DNA of 45,564 nucleotides from positions 1 through 45,564 of the forward strand of contig CAJXQC010000024.1 of assembly GCA_913058495.1 (NCBI GenBank), given 5' to 3'. The notes beneath the pieces are model-generated. The model was not told where the DNA came from, did no database searches, and saw only the letters and a list, made by a program, of their open reading frames with translations. This DNA is from an uncultured Balneola sp. (GTDB lineage Bacteria; Bacteroidota; Rhodothermia; Balneolales; Balneolaceae). Position numbers and translations under genes: made by a program. Positions within the stretch are counted from its first letter, which is position 1, and each line of letters begins with the position of its first letter. This document shows positions 1-8,348 of this stretch, one piece after another.

Positions 1-11
1 TCAGCCTGAGT

Positions 12-104
12 GTAATGATTGCTCCTTCGGAGCCGTCGATTTCATTGCGTTCTTGGTTCGCCAGTAATTCTAAAGGTCGAGGTAGTTGGAAGCTTATTCT
101 GAAA
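12..104 (-). repeat. Left copy of window-end inverted repeat
   Basis: Read on the minus strand, this 93-bp block matches the block at 45472-45564 read on the plus strand, with 7 mismatches by eye. It contains the hairpin GCTCCTTCGGAGC. One outward frame is open through the block (residues like RPLELLANQERNEIDGSEG) and several differences between the copies are synonymous in it, hinting at coding sequence. There is no in-frame ATG/GTG/TTG start, and I do not recognise the peptide. Most likely this is a multicopy repeat at which the assembly ends. Confidence 0.75.
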
Positions 105-140
105 ATTCAGGACTATACACAGGCTGTCTGCTTTAAATAA

Positions 141-171
141 AAAAAGCGAAGCCTGATAAGACTTCGCTTTT
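141..171 (-). terminator. Intrinsic terminator after hflC
   Basis: On the minus strand a 9-bp stem, AAAGCGAAG / CTTCGCTTT, with a loop of about 10 nt is followed by a T-run. It lies about 25 nt beyond the hflC stop and closes the phosphatase-hflK-hflC unit. Confidence 0.85.
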
Positions 172-194
172 GATAAAATTAATCATCCGAACTA

Positions 195-1139
195 TCAGTC
201 GATAGAATTCAGATATCTGTAAAACTCACTATCCGTAGATATGATAAGTGAAGTTTCCTTGTCAATTGTTCTGCCGTAAGCTTCCATGCTTTTAACAAAT
301 GCGTATAATTCTCTTGCTTGCCTGGTTTTATTATAAGCATCATTGTAAATAGCAGCAGCACGCGCATCTGCTCTACCACGAATGGTTTCTGCTTCCTGAA
401 AAGCTTCGGACTGAATACGGAGTAATTCACGCTCCTTTTCACCTGTAATACGAGAGGCTTCACCTTGCCCTTCTGATCTAAACTTATCCGCAATTCTATT
501 TCGCTCAGAAATCATACGATCATAAACCGTTCTGCGAACTTCTTCTGCGTAATTGATTCGCTTAAATCTGAAATCAAGCACAGCTATTCCAAGGTCTTTA
601 GCTCTTTCATTAGCTAAGTTTTGAATCTCCTCCTGAATTTTATCTCTACCAACGCTAATAAATTGAAGTGAATCACTAACAATATCAGCTCTGCTCAAGT
701 CCTGAGCCGGCTCTCGGTTGGTACTTCTGATAAGTTCAGCAAGATTGTGTCCCGCCACTGCATTTCTAGCTTCACCATCCAAGATATCATCAAGCCTTGC
801 CTGAGCTCCCTGCTCATCACCAAGCGTCTCAAAATATCTTAGAGGATCGGTAATCTGCCAACGTGCATAGGTATCCACAAAAATGAATACTTTATCTTTC
901 GTTGGCACCTGATTTGGATCGCCATCCCACTCTAAAAATCTTCTTTCAAAGTAGTTTGCCTTATGCAAAAATGGAACCTTTACGTTTAATCCCGGCTCAG
1001 TAATAGCTTCGCCAATTGGTTCACCAAATTGGGTAATAATTACTTGCTCTTTCTCTGATACGATAAATAGTGCTTGCGATGCTACTAACCCAACAACACC
1101 AAGTACAATCAGTAATCCTATTCCTTTTACGTTTTTCAT
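195..1139 (-). CDS. hflC: HflC, SPFH/band-7 protease-modulator protein
   Basis: A 314-residue SPFH (band 7/prohibitin) protein. One N-terminal membrane segment (about residues 7-28) precedes the SPFH domain (about 22-200), which begins with the typical EKEQVIITQFGEPI. A long charged helical stretch rich in Glu/Arg/Ala follows (about 205-275), as expected for the coiled-coil arm. In characterised bacteria HflC forms a large membrane cage with HflK around the protease FtsH and modulates membrane-protein degradation; ftsH is not in this window. The gene follows hflK with an 11-nt gap and is followed by a terminator, so it is the last gene of the operon. Length is close to E. coli HflC. The HflC rather than HflK assignment rests on gene order and this close length match. 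Confidence 0.93.
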   Translation of the reverse strand: MKNVKGIGLLIVLGVVGLVASQALFIVSEKEQVIITQFGEPIGEAITEPGLNVKVPFLHKANYFERRFLEWDGDPNQVPTKDKVFIFVDTYARWQITDPLRYFETLGDEQGAQARLDDILDGEARNAVAGHNLAELIRSTNREPAQDLSRADIVSDSLQFISVGRDKIQEEIQNLANERAKDLGIAVLDFRFKRINYAEEVRRTVYDRMISERNRIADKFRSEGQGEASRITGEKERELLRIQSEAFQEAETIRGRADARAAAIYNDAYNKTRQARELYAFVKSMEAYGRTIDKETSLIISTDSEFYRYLNSID

Positions 1140-1150
1140 GATTATACCTC

Positions 1151-2143
1151 TTAATTATTTTGGTTTTTAACTGGGCCACTCATCTGCAATTGAAGCAGAG
1201 GAATTACACTATTGCCCTTTTCATCTGTGATAATCTTCTGTCCCATTTTAGGAAGTATCTCTTCCATCGTTTCTAAGAAGATCCTTGTCTTTGTTACTTC
1301 CGGAGCTTTTATATACTCTGAGTACAGATCATTGAATCTGGAAACTTCACCTTCTGCTGTATTTACACGGCTAAGGGCATAACCTTCAGCTTGTTGAATA
1401 GTTTGTTCAGCTTCACCTGCAGCACGAGGAATTACTCTGTTGTAATCTGAGCGAGCTTCGTTTATAAGAGTCTCTCTCTGCTGTTCAGCTTCATTTACCC
1501 CATTATAGGAAGGTTTTACCGGATCCGGTGGGTTAACATCTTGTAGTACTAACTGCTCAATTTTGATACCTAAAGCATACTCATCACAGATTTTCTGGAT
1601 AATAAGCTCGGCTTCTAATGCTACTTCAGCACGTCCAACAGTAATTACTTCATCAACTGTTCTGTCACCTACTATTTGGCGCATTGCAGTCTCTGAAATA
1701 TCGCGGAGTGTCTCATCCGGATTTCTAACTTTAAATAAATAGTTATACGGATCATCAATTCTATATTGAATAACCCATTCTACATCAGCCAAATTCAAAT
1801 CCCCGGTAAGCATGAGTGATTCTCCACCATAACCGGCTTTTCTATAGGTTGAATTTACTCCTGCGGATGCTGTTCTGTAACCAAACTCATCTTTAAGCTG
1901 CCTTCGAACAGGTACATATTGCACCTTGTCTATAAAAGGAATTTTAAAATTTAAACCCGGTTGTGCTTTGGAGATATATTTTCCAAATCTGGTTATAACT
2001 CCCACCTCTTCAGTTTCAACTGTATAAAAAGATGAGAATATCACCAACACCGCTGCTAAACCGATAGCAATCGATTTTATGTTCTTTGTAATTTTCTCAA
2101 ACTCCGGCGGTACGTTGAATGAGAAATCTGTTTCTTGAGCCAT
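1151..2143 (-). CDS. hflK: HflK, SPFH/band-7 protease-modulator protein
   Basis: A 330-residue partner of HflC. A short cytoplasmic N-terminus leads into one membrane helix (about 24-43), then an SPFH domain starting at TEEVGVITRFGKYI, then a helical region with VNEAEQQRETLINEA and AAGEAEQTIQQAEGYAL, which is the HflK signature region. It lacks the long Gly-rich N-terminal extension of E. coli HflK, so it is shorter than that 419-residue protein; this is common outside Proteobacteria. The gene starts 22 nt after the stop of a membrane phosphatase and ends 11 nt before hflC, so the three genes probably share one transcript. Confidence 0.92.
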   Translation of the reverse strand: MAQETDFSFNVPPEFEKITKNIKSIAIGLAAVLVIFSSFYTVETEEVGVITRFGKYISKAQPGLNFKIPFIDKVQYVPVRRQLKDEFGYRTASAGVNSTYRKAGYGGESLMLTGDLNLADVEWVIQYRIDDPYNYLFKVRNPDETLRDISETAMRQIVGDRTVDEVITVGRAEVALEAELIIQKICDEYALGIKIEQLVLQDVNPPDPVKPSYNGVNEAEQQRETLINEARSDYNRVIPRAAGEAEQTIQQAEGYALSRVNTAEGEVSRFNDLYSEYIKAPEVTKTRIFLETMEEILPKMGQKIITDEKGNSVIPLLQLQMSGPVKNQNN

Positions 2144-2165
2144 AATTTTCGGCCTTAATTATTAG

Positions 2166-4700
2166 TTATACTTTTAAGCAAATTACAGTGGTATCATCAG
2201 CTAGCTGATAATTACTGAATTTTTGCACTGTTCTTTTAATTTCCTGAGCTATCTCATTAGCAGAAAGGTTATCTGTGTCAATACGTTCCACAAGAGCCGG
2301 AACTTCATCGAATCCAAACCATTCACCCTTTTCGTTTGCCGCTTCCGGTAACCCATCAGAGTATAACAAGAAAAAGTCACCTTTCTTAAGTTTGAATTCA
2401 AGGTTTTGGTATTTCACATCCGGCTTAATACCTAATGGTAGTTTTGGATCGGGTGTTTGGATAAAATCAGCTTTTCCTTTTCGCTTTAAAATTGGTTTAC
2501 AATGTCCTGCATTGGCCACGCTAAGCATTTTGGTAGCGAGATCATATCTTGCCATTGCACAAGTTATAAATGTGCGCTTATCTGTTCGCCCGAAAATCGG
2601 CTCACTAACTTCAGATAATATCTGAGCAGGTGAGTCTTCTTTCATCCTGGAAAGTAATAATCCACTGGTAAAAATAGCGGGCATAGCTGCTCTCATTGCT
2701 TTACCTGATACATCCACAACAACCATTGTGAGAGCTTTCGCAGAACCATCTCCGTTTTCGCTCAATACATAATCGAAATAATCACCGCCTACTTCAAAAG
2801 AAGGAAGAAAGAACCCGTGAACGTCAAATCCTTCTGCCTGAGGTGGTTTTACAGGCATTAGTTTATACTGACTTTCTCTCGCAATTTCTATCTCTCTTTC
2901 TACTCTTAAGTGTTGTGAAATCCGTTCTTCGTATTCTGGAACATAATCTCCTATTTCAGAAAGCGGCGTTCCGAGACGGTATGAAATCAAACCATAAATT
3001 ATTGGTACTGCTATAATTCCCGCTTGAGCCCAGGAAATGTATGCAACTTCAATACTTGGAGAATTCCAATATGGTGTGATTATATAAACAACTGCAAAAA
3101 CCCACCACGCTGTTAACACAGTAAGAATTCCATAAGTCCGATAACCAATTATTGTTACTACAGAGACAATCAGAAAAACTAAATAATCCTGAAAAAATTC
3201 TCCATTTGTTCCTATCAATCTTCCTAACGTTGATACAAACAGCGCACTTGATAATATACTTACTATTAAAGCAAGCCACTTATTGCTAATCCAATGATGC
3301 ACTAACCCGTATACAAAACCGATCTGTACAAAAACAACTAACCAGGTGGTAGTCCAACTGCTCATGTTCATTGTTAACAACTGAAATTTATTACTTGGCT
3401 CAGTAAAGCCAAACTGACTATCAGCTTGATAGAAGTATAAACCCAGTGCAAAAACCATCAGACTAAAAAGTCCGATAATAATTCCGCTAAGAGCAAAACC
3501 ATGAATTAGGCCGGATCCGGTTTCCCGAACAAAAAACTTTCTTTGCCATAGAGCATCAATAACATCAAGCTGAGCATGCTTCTGAGATCTTGCCAACGCT
3601 TCCCAAGCCACATATGCCAAGGCCATATATAAACCAACTGCTAACCCAAAAACCAAACTGTTTATTGCTGCTCCAAGTAAAACAGTATTTTCATAAAAAG
3701 GCATAAATGAACTCATCGCAAACATTGCCTGCCATCCATATACACCTAAACCCACTGTGGCAAACATGAATAAAGCTCTACGCCACTCAACTTTTCCTCT
3801 GAAAATATTTTTAATTCCTACTGTAAAAGCACATGCTACGATCAAGATCAGACACCCGAAAAACACAAATGTAAATGTACTGGCCTGTTGTGTAAGAGAA
3901 GCATCAAAATTTTCAGGCTCAAATTCATTCTTTGCTACAAATGAATTGATCTTATATCCAAATTCAGTACTGAACGAATTTTCATCTTCATATTCCTTAA
4001 TTACTGATTCCAGATTTATGGACAGCGTGTTAGGAAGCCCGAGGTTATCCCCTTTACTAATCCAGTTAAACACCAATCCCGAACTAAACGAACTATTTGA
4101 GACCTGAGTTGGTGTTTCCGGGTTTAGCTCTTCCTGAGCAATGGAGCTGGTATCTTCATCTGAACTTAGAAATTTGTACATACTAAGATCGTAACCCAAA
4201 ATATTGCCAACCACCGTTTCAGCGATCTCAATAGGAGAACTACCCTTCAGAAAAGTAGGGTTGGGTGCAAACTCGTTAGAAGAAAGACGCGTTATCCTTC
4301 CTGAATTGGAAAAACGCATTTTAAATCTTCCATAAGATTCAAAGAGTGCCCCGGGATTGATAATAGTTTCATTTACAGCTCCTTTTTTACCTATTACGCT
4401 GACCCAGGATTGAAGATTTCTTTCTCTTTGATTCAACTCATAGGGAGTGAACTGATCATCAAGAGTATCATTGATAGCATCAAAATATCGGACGTGTTGC
4501 TTTCTTGACGTGAAAATTTCCAGACTATCTGTTGAAAAACCAAACGCCTGAGACAACTGAGTTACTTTTGATTCTACTTCATTTCTGCTTTCAGAAATTG
4601 GCTCTCCGGTGTAGAAATCTGTATAAGGCCTCAGGAACACGAACCCGGTAAATCCCAAAATCCCCAGCAATATTAATATGTAAGAGTTTCTGTTGATCAC
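2166..4700 (-). CDS. Polytopic membrane protein with C-terminal SpoIIE-type PP2C phosphatase
   Basis: An 844-residue protein with a GTG start. An N-terminal anchor helix (about 7-25) is followed by a roughly 240-residue extracytoplasmic region without a family I recognise. A block of about nine to ten hydrophobic segments follows (about 270-580), then a short linker helix and a C-terminal PP2C/SpoIIE Ser/Thr phosphatase domain. Metal-binding motifs are intact: GGDYFDY (from G638), VVDVSGKAMRAAMP, YSDGLPEA (D782) and a final DDTTV (D835, D836). RsbU/SpoIIE-type phosphatases usually dephosphorylate anti-anti-sigma or other STAS-domain proteins; no such partner is in the window. It is the first gene of the unit with hflK and hflC. 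The integral-membrane sensor module is the unusual part. Function as a membrane-signal-controlled phosphatase is inferred. Confidence 0.87.
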   Translation of the reverse strand: MINRNSYILILLGILGFTGFVFLRPYTDFYTGEPISESRNEVESKVTQLSQAFGFSTDSLEIFTSRKQHVRYFDAINDTLDDQFTPYELNQRERNLQSWVSVIGKKGAVNETIINPGALFESYGRFKMRFSNSGRITRLSSNEFAPNPTFLKGSSPIEIAETVVGNILGYDLSMYKFLSSDEDTSSIAQEELNPETPTQVSNSSFSSGLVFNWISKGDNLGLPNTLSINLESVIKEYEDENSFSTEFGYKINSFVAKNEFEPENFDASLTQQASTFTFVFFGCLILIVACAFTVGIKNIFRGKVEWRRALFMFATVGLGVYGWQAMFAMSSFMPFYENTVLLGAAINSLVFGLAVGLYMALAYVAWEALARSQKHAQLDVIDALWQRKFFVRETGSGLIHGFALSGIIIGLFSLMVFALGLYFYQADSQFGFTEPSNKFQLLTMNMSSWTTTWLVVFVQIGFVYGLVHHWISNKWLALIVSILSSALFVSTLGRLIGTNGEFFQDYLVFLIVSVVTIIGYRTYGILTVLTAWWVFAVVYIITPYWNSPSIEVAYISWAQAGIIAVPIIYGLISYRLGTPLSEIGDYVPEYEERISQHLRVEREIEIARESQYKLMPVKPPQAEGFDVHGFFLPSFEVGGDYFDYVLSENGDGSAKALTMVVVDVSGKAMRAAMPAIFTSGLLLSRMKEDSPAQILSEVSEPIFGRTDKRTFITCAMARYDLATKMLSVANAGHCKPILKRKGKADFIQTPDPKLPLGIKPDVKYQNLEFKLKKGDFFLLYSDGLPEAANEKGEWFGFDEVPALVERIDTDNLSANEIAQEIKRTVQKFSNYQLADDTTVICLKV

Positions 4701-4850
4701 TCTTAATCAGCCCTTTAGTCTATTTAAATTTTGCGTTCCTGAAGCTACGGCTTTTTCTGTTTTTTGTTACCCGTTTTCTTTTATTATTCATCTTTTAATG
4801 CCTCCGAAACATTCTTTATTTTATTTGCTGTCAATTAATTGGATTTATTT

Positions 4851-6533
4851 ATGAGTTTAAAACTTTTTTTCGCGTCAGGGTTTATTTCTTTGCTGTTTTT
4901 ACTGTCAGGATCAGTGATAGCTTTTCAAAATGCGCAGTCAGAGCTGTTGTCTACGCCGCAGAAGTCTTTGCACACATTTCTGCACTGGCAACAAACAGGG
5001 CATATGGATCTGAAAAAAGCAGCAACAACTATGAAATTGCTGGAAGGATCTGAAGAAGAGCGTGTTGAACTTGCTACCGAATTAAAAAAAGTGCTGGATG
5101 CCAGAGGTTTATTAGTTGAATATGAGGACGTCCCAAATACAAGAAATTATGTAGATAGTCTCTCCGGTTTGCAACAGTATATTTTATTTGATGAGCTTCC
5201 TGAGATTTATCTTACCAAGACAAATAATGAATGGGTATTCTCAAAAGCCACTATTGAGCAAATCCCTCAATTATATCGAGATACTTTTTCATCTTTAGTT
5301 CAGGCTGTTGTTGGGGAATTGCCCGAATCCTTGAAACAAGATTGGTTTGGAATACAAATCTGGCAATACTTAGCTGTTTTTTGCTGGCTTTTACTCGGAT
5401 TGATCTTCCGAAAAATATTCGAATTTATCCTGGAAAATTACATCCATAAATTAGCCAAAAAGACCAAGTTTACCTGGGATGACGACCTGATTGACGGAAT
5501 AGACAAGCCATCCGGGTTTATTTTTATGATGTTTTTCTGGCTGGCAACATTTACCAACCTTCAACTATCTGTTACGGTTAATCACTACCTCTCACTTATT
5601 CTTGAAATAGCTGTTTCAGCAGGATTTATATGGTTATTCTATAATCTTTCAGATGTATTCTCTAAATATTTAGGAGTGCTCACATCAAAAACCGAAACCA
5701 AACTGGATGATCAACTCGTCCCTCTGATTCGTAAAACACTCCGCTTTTTTGTTCTTGTGATGGGGATAATTCTAATCCTCCAAAACAACGGATATAATGT
5801 TGCTTCTTTAATTGCAGGTCTCGGTATTGGTGGTCTTGCAGTTGCGCTTGCAGCGCGAGACACTTTAGCTAATTTCTTTGGCTCGGTAACTATATTTGTT
5901 GACAAACCTTTCAGAATAGGTGATTGGATAAAAGTTGCTGGAGTAGAGGGAACTGTTGAAGAAGTGGGCTTCAGATCAACCAGAATAAGAACTTTTTATA
6001 ACTCTCTGGTTAGTGTTCCAAACTCAAATATTTCCAATAACGAAGTTGATAATTTAGGGCTACGAGAATATCGTCGTTTATTGACCACTCTTAATCTAAC
6101 CTATTCAACCTCTCCTGAACAGATGGAAGCTTTTGTGGAAGGCATTAAAGCGATTGTAAAATCGAATCCTCATTTCCGACAGGATTTTTATGAAGTGCAT
6201 TTTAATGCTTTCGGAGCCCACTCATTAGATGTAATGATATATGTATTCTTTAAAGTGCCTGATTGGAGTACCGAATTACAGCAAAAGCATAATTTCTTTC
6301 TCGAGGTGCTGAAACTAGCCAAAGAAGTTGGTGTTGAGTTTGCGTTCCCGACTCAGACGCTGCATGTGGATTCATTCCATAAAGATGAACCCAGACAAGT
6401 TGGTGAACCCAGAACTGAAGAAGAGTTGGCCGCTAGTATTACCGAATATGGCCCCAATGGCTCAAAAAGTAATCCTGATGGACTTAGAATATTTAAAGAC
6501 GGTAAAGAAGTGGATTTCGGTAGCGGACAGTGA
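4851..6533 (+). CDS. MscS-family mechanosensitive channel
   Basis: I use the ATG at 4851 (560 residues) rather than an upstream TTG at 4839, because it places a clean signal peptide at the N-terminus (cleavage near VIA/FQ). A soluble periplasmic region of about 130 residues follows, then several membrane helices (about 165-320). The pore helix and MscS beta domain are clear: GLGIGGLAVALAARDTLANF followed by VDKPFRIGDWIKV and VPNSNISNNEV. The cytoplasmic alpha/beta domain follows, with a charged tail. MscS channels open under membrane tension and release solutes after osmotic downshock. The N-terminal periplasmic domain makes it one of the larger MscS types. It is divergent from the phosphatase operon, and its stop abuts the stop of the opposing receiver gene. 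Confidence 0.92.
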   Translation: MSLKLFFASGFISLLFLLSGSVIAFQNAQSELLSTPQKSLHTFLHWQQTGHMDLKKAATTMKLLEGSEEERVELATELKKVLDARGLLVEYEDVPNTRNYVDSLSGLQQYILFDELPEIYLTKTNNEWVFSKATIEQIPQLYRDTFSSLVQAVVGELPESLKQDWFGIQIWQYLAVFCWLLLGLIFRKIFEFILENYIHKLAKKTKFTWDDDLIDGIDKPSGFIFMMFFWLATFTNLQLSVTVNHYLSLILEIAVSAGFIWLFYNLSDVFSKYLGVLTSKTETKLDDQLVPLIRKTLRFFVLVMGIILILQNNGYNVASLIAGLGIGGLAVALAARDTLANFFGSVTIFVDKPFRIGDWIKVAGVEGTVEEVGFRSTRIRTFYNSLVSVPNSNISNNEVDNLGLREYRRLLTTLNLTYSTSPEQMEAFVEGIKAIVKSNPHFRQDFYEVHFNAFGAHSLDVMIYVFFKVPDWSTELQQKHNFFLEVLKLAKEVGVEFAFPTQTLHVDSFHKDEPRQVGEPRTEEELAASITEYGPNGSKSNPDGLRIFKDGKEVDFGSGQ

Positions 6534-6908
6534 TCAGACCGGTTTTGTTGTTCCTGTCATTTTGTAAACTGCATTTGTGAAATCGTCTTCAGTAACTGGT
6601 TTTATCAAAAAAATCGAATTTGAAACCTCAGAGGCTCTGCTCATATTTAATGAGTCAGAGTTGCCGCTGGCAAAGATCACGGGACAATTCGTCTGCTTTC
6701 TGATTTCTACCATAGCATCAATGCCATCTATTATACCATTCAGCATAATATCCATGATAATAATATCAACTTTTTCCGTACTCAATACTTCAATGGCCAT
6801 TTCCCCTGTTGTTACTTCCTTAATGATCTTGTAATTCATTTTTTCGAGGTAATGCCTGTAAACAACTGCTATCAGTAAATTATCTTCAACGATAATTGCT
6901 TTTTTCAT
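6534..6908 (-). CDS. Single-domain response regulator (receiver only)
   Basis: A 124-residue stand-alone REC domain. All catalytic positions are present: acidic pair E8-D9, phospho-acceptor D53 in VDIIIMDIMLNG, S81 in the Thr/Ser position and K103 followed by P104. There is no output domain, so it probably acts by protein-protein contact, in phosphorelay or as a phosphate sink. No kinase is adjacent. The gene converges with the mscS-like gene: its TGA occupies 6534-6536 directly after that gene's TGA at 6531-6533. A strong terminator separates it from the upstream bacilliredoxin gene, so it is likely transcribed from its own promoter in the short gap at 6909-6970, or by read-through. Confidence 0.92.
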   Translation of the reverse strand: MKKAIIVEDNLLIAVVYRHYLEKMNYKIIKEVTTGEMAIEVLSTEKVDIIIMDIMLNGIIDGIDAMVEIRKQTNCPVIFASGNSDSLNMSRASEVSNSIFLIKPVTEDDFTNAVYKMTGTTKPV

Positions 6909-6970
6909 TCAGTTCCCAAAATTTTAGTACAAACAGTGTTATCGACACTTATTAATTTTACTAAAATAAA

Positions 6971-7000
6971 AAACCCTGAGTACTTTAATACTCAGGGTTT
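6971..7000 (-). terminator. Intrinsic terminator after bacilliredoxin gene
   Basis: A perfect 12-bp stem, AAACCCTGAGTA / TACTCAGGGTTT, with a 6-nt loop. It is followed on the minus strand by TTTATTTTAG. It lies 27 nt beyond the bacilliredoxin stop and separates sodA-bacilliredoxin from the receiver gene. Confidence 0.85.
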
Positions 7001-7027
7001 AAATAAATAGTGATCATTTAAAGGTTT

Positions 7028-7474
7028 TTACTTTTCATCCTTTTCTTTTCCAAAGGCTTCGAAAACCATTTTAAGATCATTAGCTACATCTTCACTAGTT
7101 CTGCCTTCTATTCTGTGGCGGGGAATCATTGCTTTAATTTCTCCATCCACAAAATATGCAAATGCAGGTGATGATGGTGGGTACTCACTGAAGTAAGCGC
7201 GTGCATGAGCAGTTGCTTCTTTATCTTGTCCGGCAAACACTGTAACCATATAATCCGGTTTTGCTTCAGAATTTTCTAAAGCAATTCCAAGACCCGGCCG
7301 GGCGTTTCCGGCTGCGCAACCACATACCGAGTTTATCGCCATCAGCATTGTGCCTTTGTACTCTTTCATTGCACGGTCTACATCTTCCGGAGTTTTGAGT
7401 TCTTCCACACCAAATTGAGTGAGTTCTTCTCTCATCCAGGACGTATCCGGCCCCATTCCAAATCCAAATTGCAT
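7028..7474 (-). CDS. BrxA/BrxB-family bacilliredoxin
   Basis: A 148-residue protein matching the YphP/YqiW (BrxA/BrxB) thioredoxin-fold family in length and layout. The family's active-site CGC motif is at C51-C53 in NSVCGCAAGNARPG, and the C-terminal half carries PPSSPAFAYFVDGE and MIPRHRIEGR. In Bacillus these proteins remove bacillithiol from mixed disulfides on proteins. Whether this organism makes bacillithiol cannot be told from this window. The gene lies 48 nt downstream of sodA on the same strand with no strong terminator between, suggesting one oxidative-stress transcript that ends at the 6971-7000 hairpin. Confidence 0.9.
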   Translation of the reverse strand: MQFGFGMGPDTSWMREELTQFGVEELKTPEDVDRAMKEYKGTMLMAINSVCGCAAGNARPGLGIALENSEAKPDYMVTVFAGQDKEATAHARAYFSEYPPSSPAFAYFVDGEIKAMIPRHRIEGRTSEDVANDLKMVFEAFGKEKDEK

Positions 7475-7522
7475 ACTTTCTCCTATTAAATTGGAGTTAA
7501 GATACGAATCTCTTTAAAAAGA

Positions 7523-8131
7523 TTACTTCGCGTCTTTATAGTTTTCATTTACCTGATCCCAATTGATCACATTCCAGAAAGCTGAAATATAGTCAGGACG
7601 TCGGTTTTGATAGTTTAAATAGTAAGCGTGCTCCCAAACATCCAATCCAAGAACCGGAGTCAATCCATCCATTAAAGGACTATCCTGGTTTGCTGTAGAG
7701 TGTACTTTCAGGTTTCCGCTTCCATCAACTGATAACCAAGCCCATCCGGAACCAAAACGTGTTCCTGCGGCATTGCTGAACTCTTCCTTGAATTTGTCAA
7801 AGCTGCCAAAAGTGTCGGTTATAGCCTCAGCGATATCTCCGTCTGGATTTCCGCCACCGTTTGGTGAAAGAACATTCCAAAACAATTTATGATTTGCATA
7901 ACCACCACCGTTATTGATGACTCCCTGCTTCACTGAATCAGGTACTTCATTAATTCTGGTTAGTACTTCCTCAATGTTCAGATCTGCAAAAGCGTGACCT
8001 TCAAGAGCTGCGTTAACTTTATTCGTATATCCCTGATGATGCTTAGTGTGATGAATTTCCATCGTTTTTGCATCAAAATGAGGTTCTAATGCATCGTAAG
8101 CATATGGTAGTTCCGGTAATTCGTAAGCCAT
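7523..8131 (-). CDS. sodA: Superoxide dismutase, Fe/Mn family (Mn-type features)
   Basis: A 202-residue cytosolic Fe/Mn superoxide dismutase, converting superoxide to oxygen and hydrogen peroxide. Metal ligands are in place: H27, H81 in [14 protein letters not shown]164 and H168 in [11 protein letters not shown]. Gly77 together with Gln149 in TANQDSPL is the pattern usual for manganese enzymes, whereas iron enzymes place the outer-sphere Gln at the Gly77 position; metal choice still needs experiment. No signal peptide. The start is preceded by GAGGAA about 4-9 nt upstream, one of the few purine-rich start regions here. It is followed by the bacilliredoxin gene and is divergent from the SthA-like gene. 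Confidence 0.94.
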   Translation of the reverse strand: MAYELPELPYAYDALEPHFDAKTMEIHHTKHHQGYTNKVNAALEGHAFADLNIEEVLTRINEVPDSVKQGVINNGGGYANHKLFWNVLSPNGGGNPDGDIAEAITDTFGSFDKFKEEFSNAAGTRFGSGWAWLSVDGSGNLKVHSTANQDSPLMDGLTPVLGLDVWEHAYYLNYQNRRPDYISAFWNVINWDQVNENYKDAK

Positions 8132-8348
8132 GGTTCCTCTTTGTTAATTTAAATTTCTATTCTTTAGCATCTACAAATTTGATGCCACTCTTTACGCTTA
8201 CTAAAATAAGCAATGCCATTATTAAATTCGTTCCTATGACTATATATAGTGTCTATCTTTTCAATTTGTTTACACTATTAGCTGATTCTATATCTGATTT
8301 AGGGTTAAAAATGGGCTATCTTTCAGGCTCACATTTATTACACTAACT

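Noticed and set aside
5711-5905. Small minus-strand ORF within the MscS-like gene
   Set aside because: It is the shadow of a well-supported channel gene in another frame.
8068-8346. Plus-strand ORF of 92 codons starting inside sodA
   Set aside because: It starts antisense within sodA and continues over the divergent promoter region. No recognisable domain; composition of AT-rich non-coding DNA.
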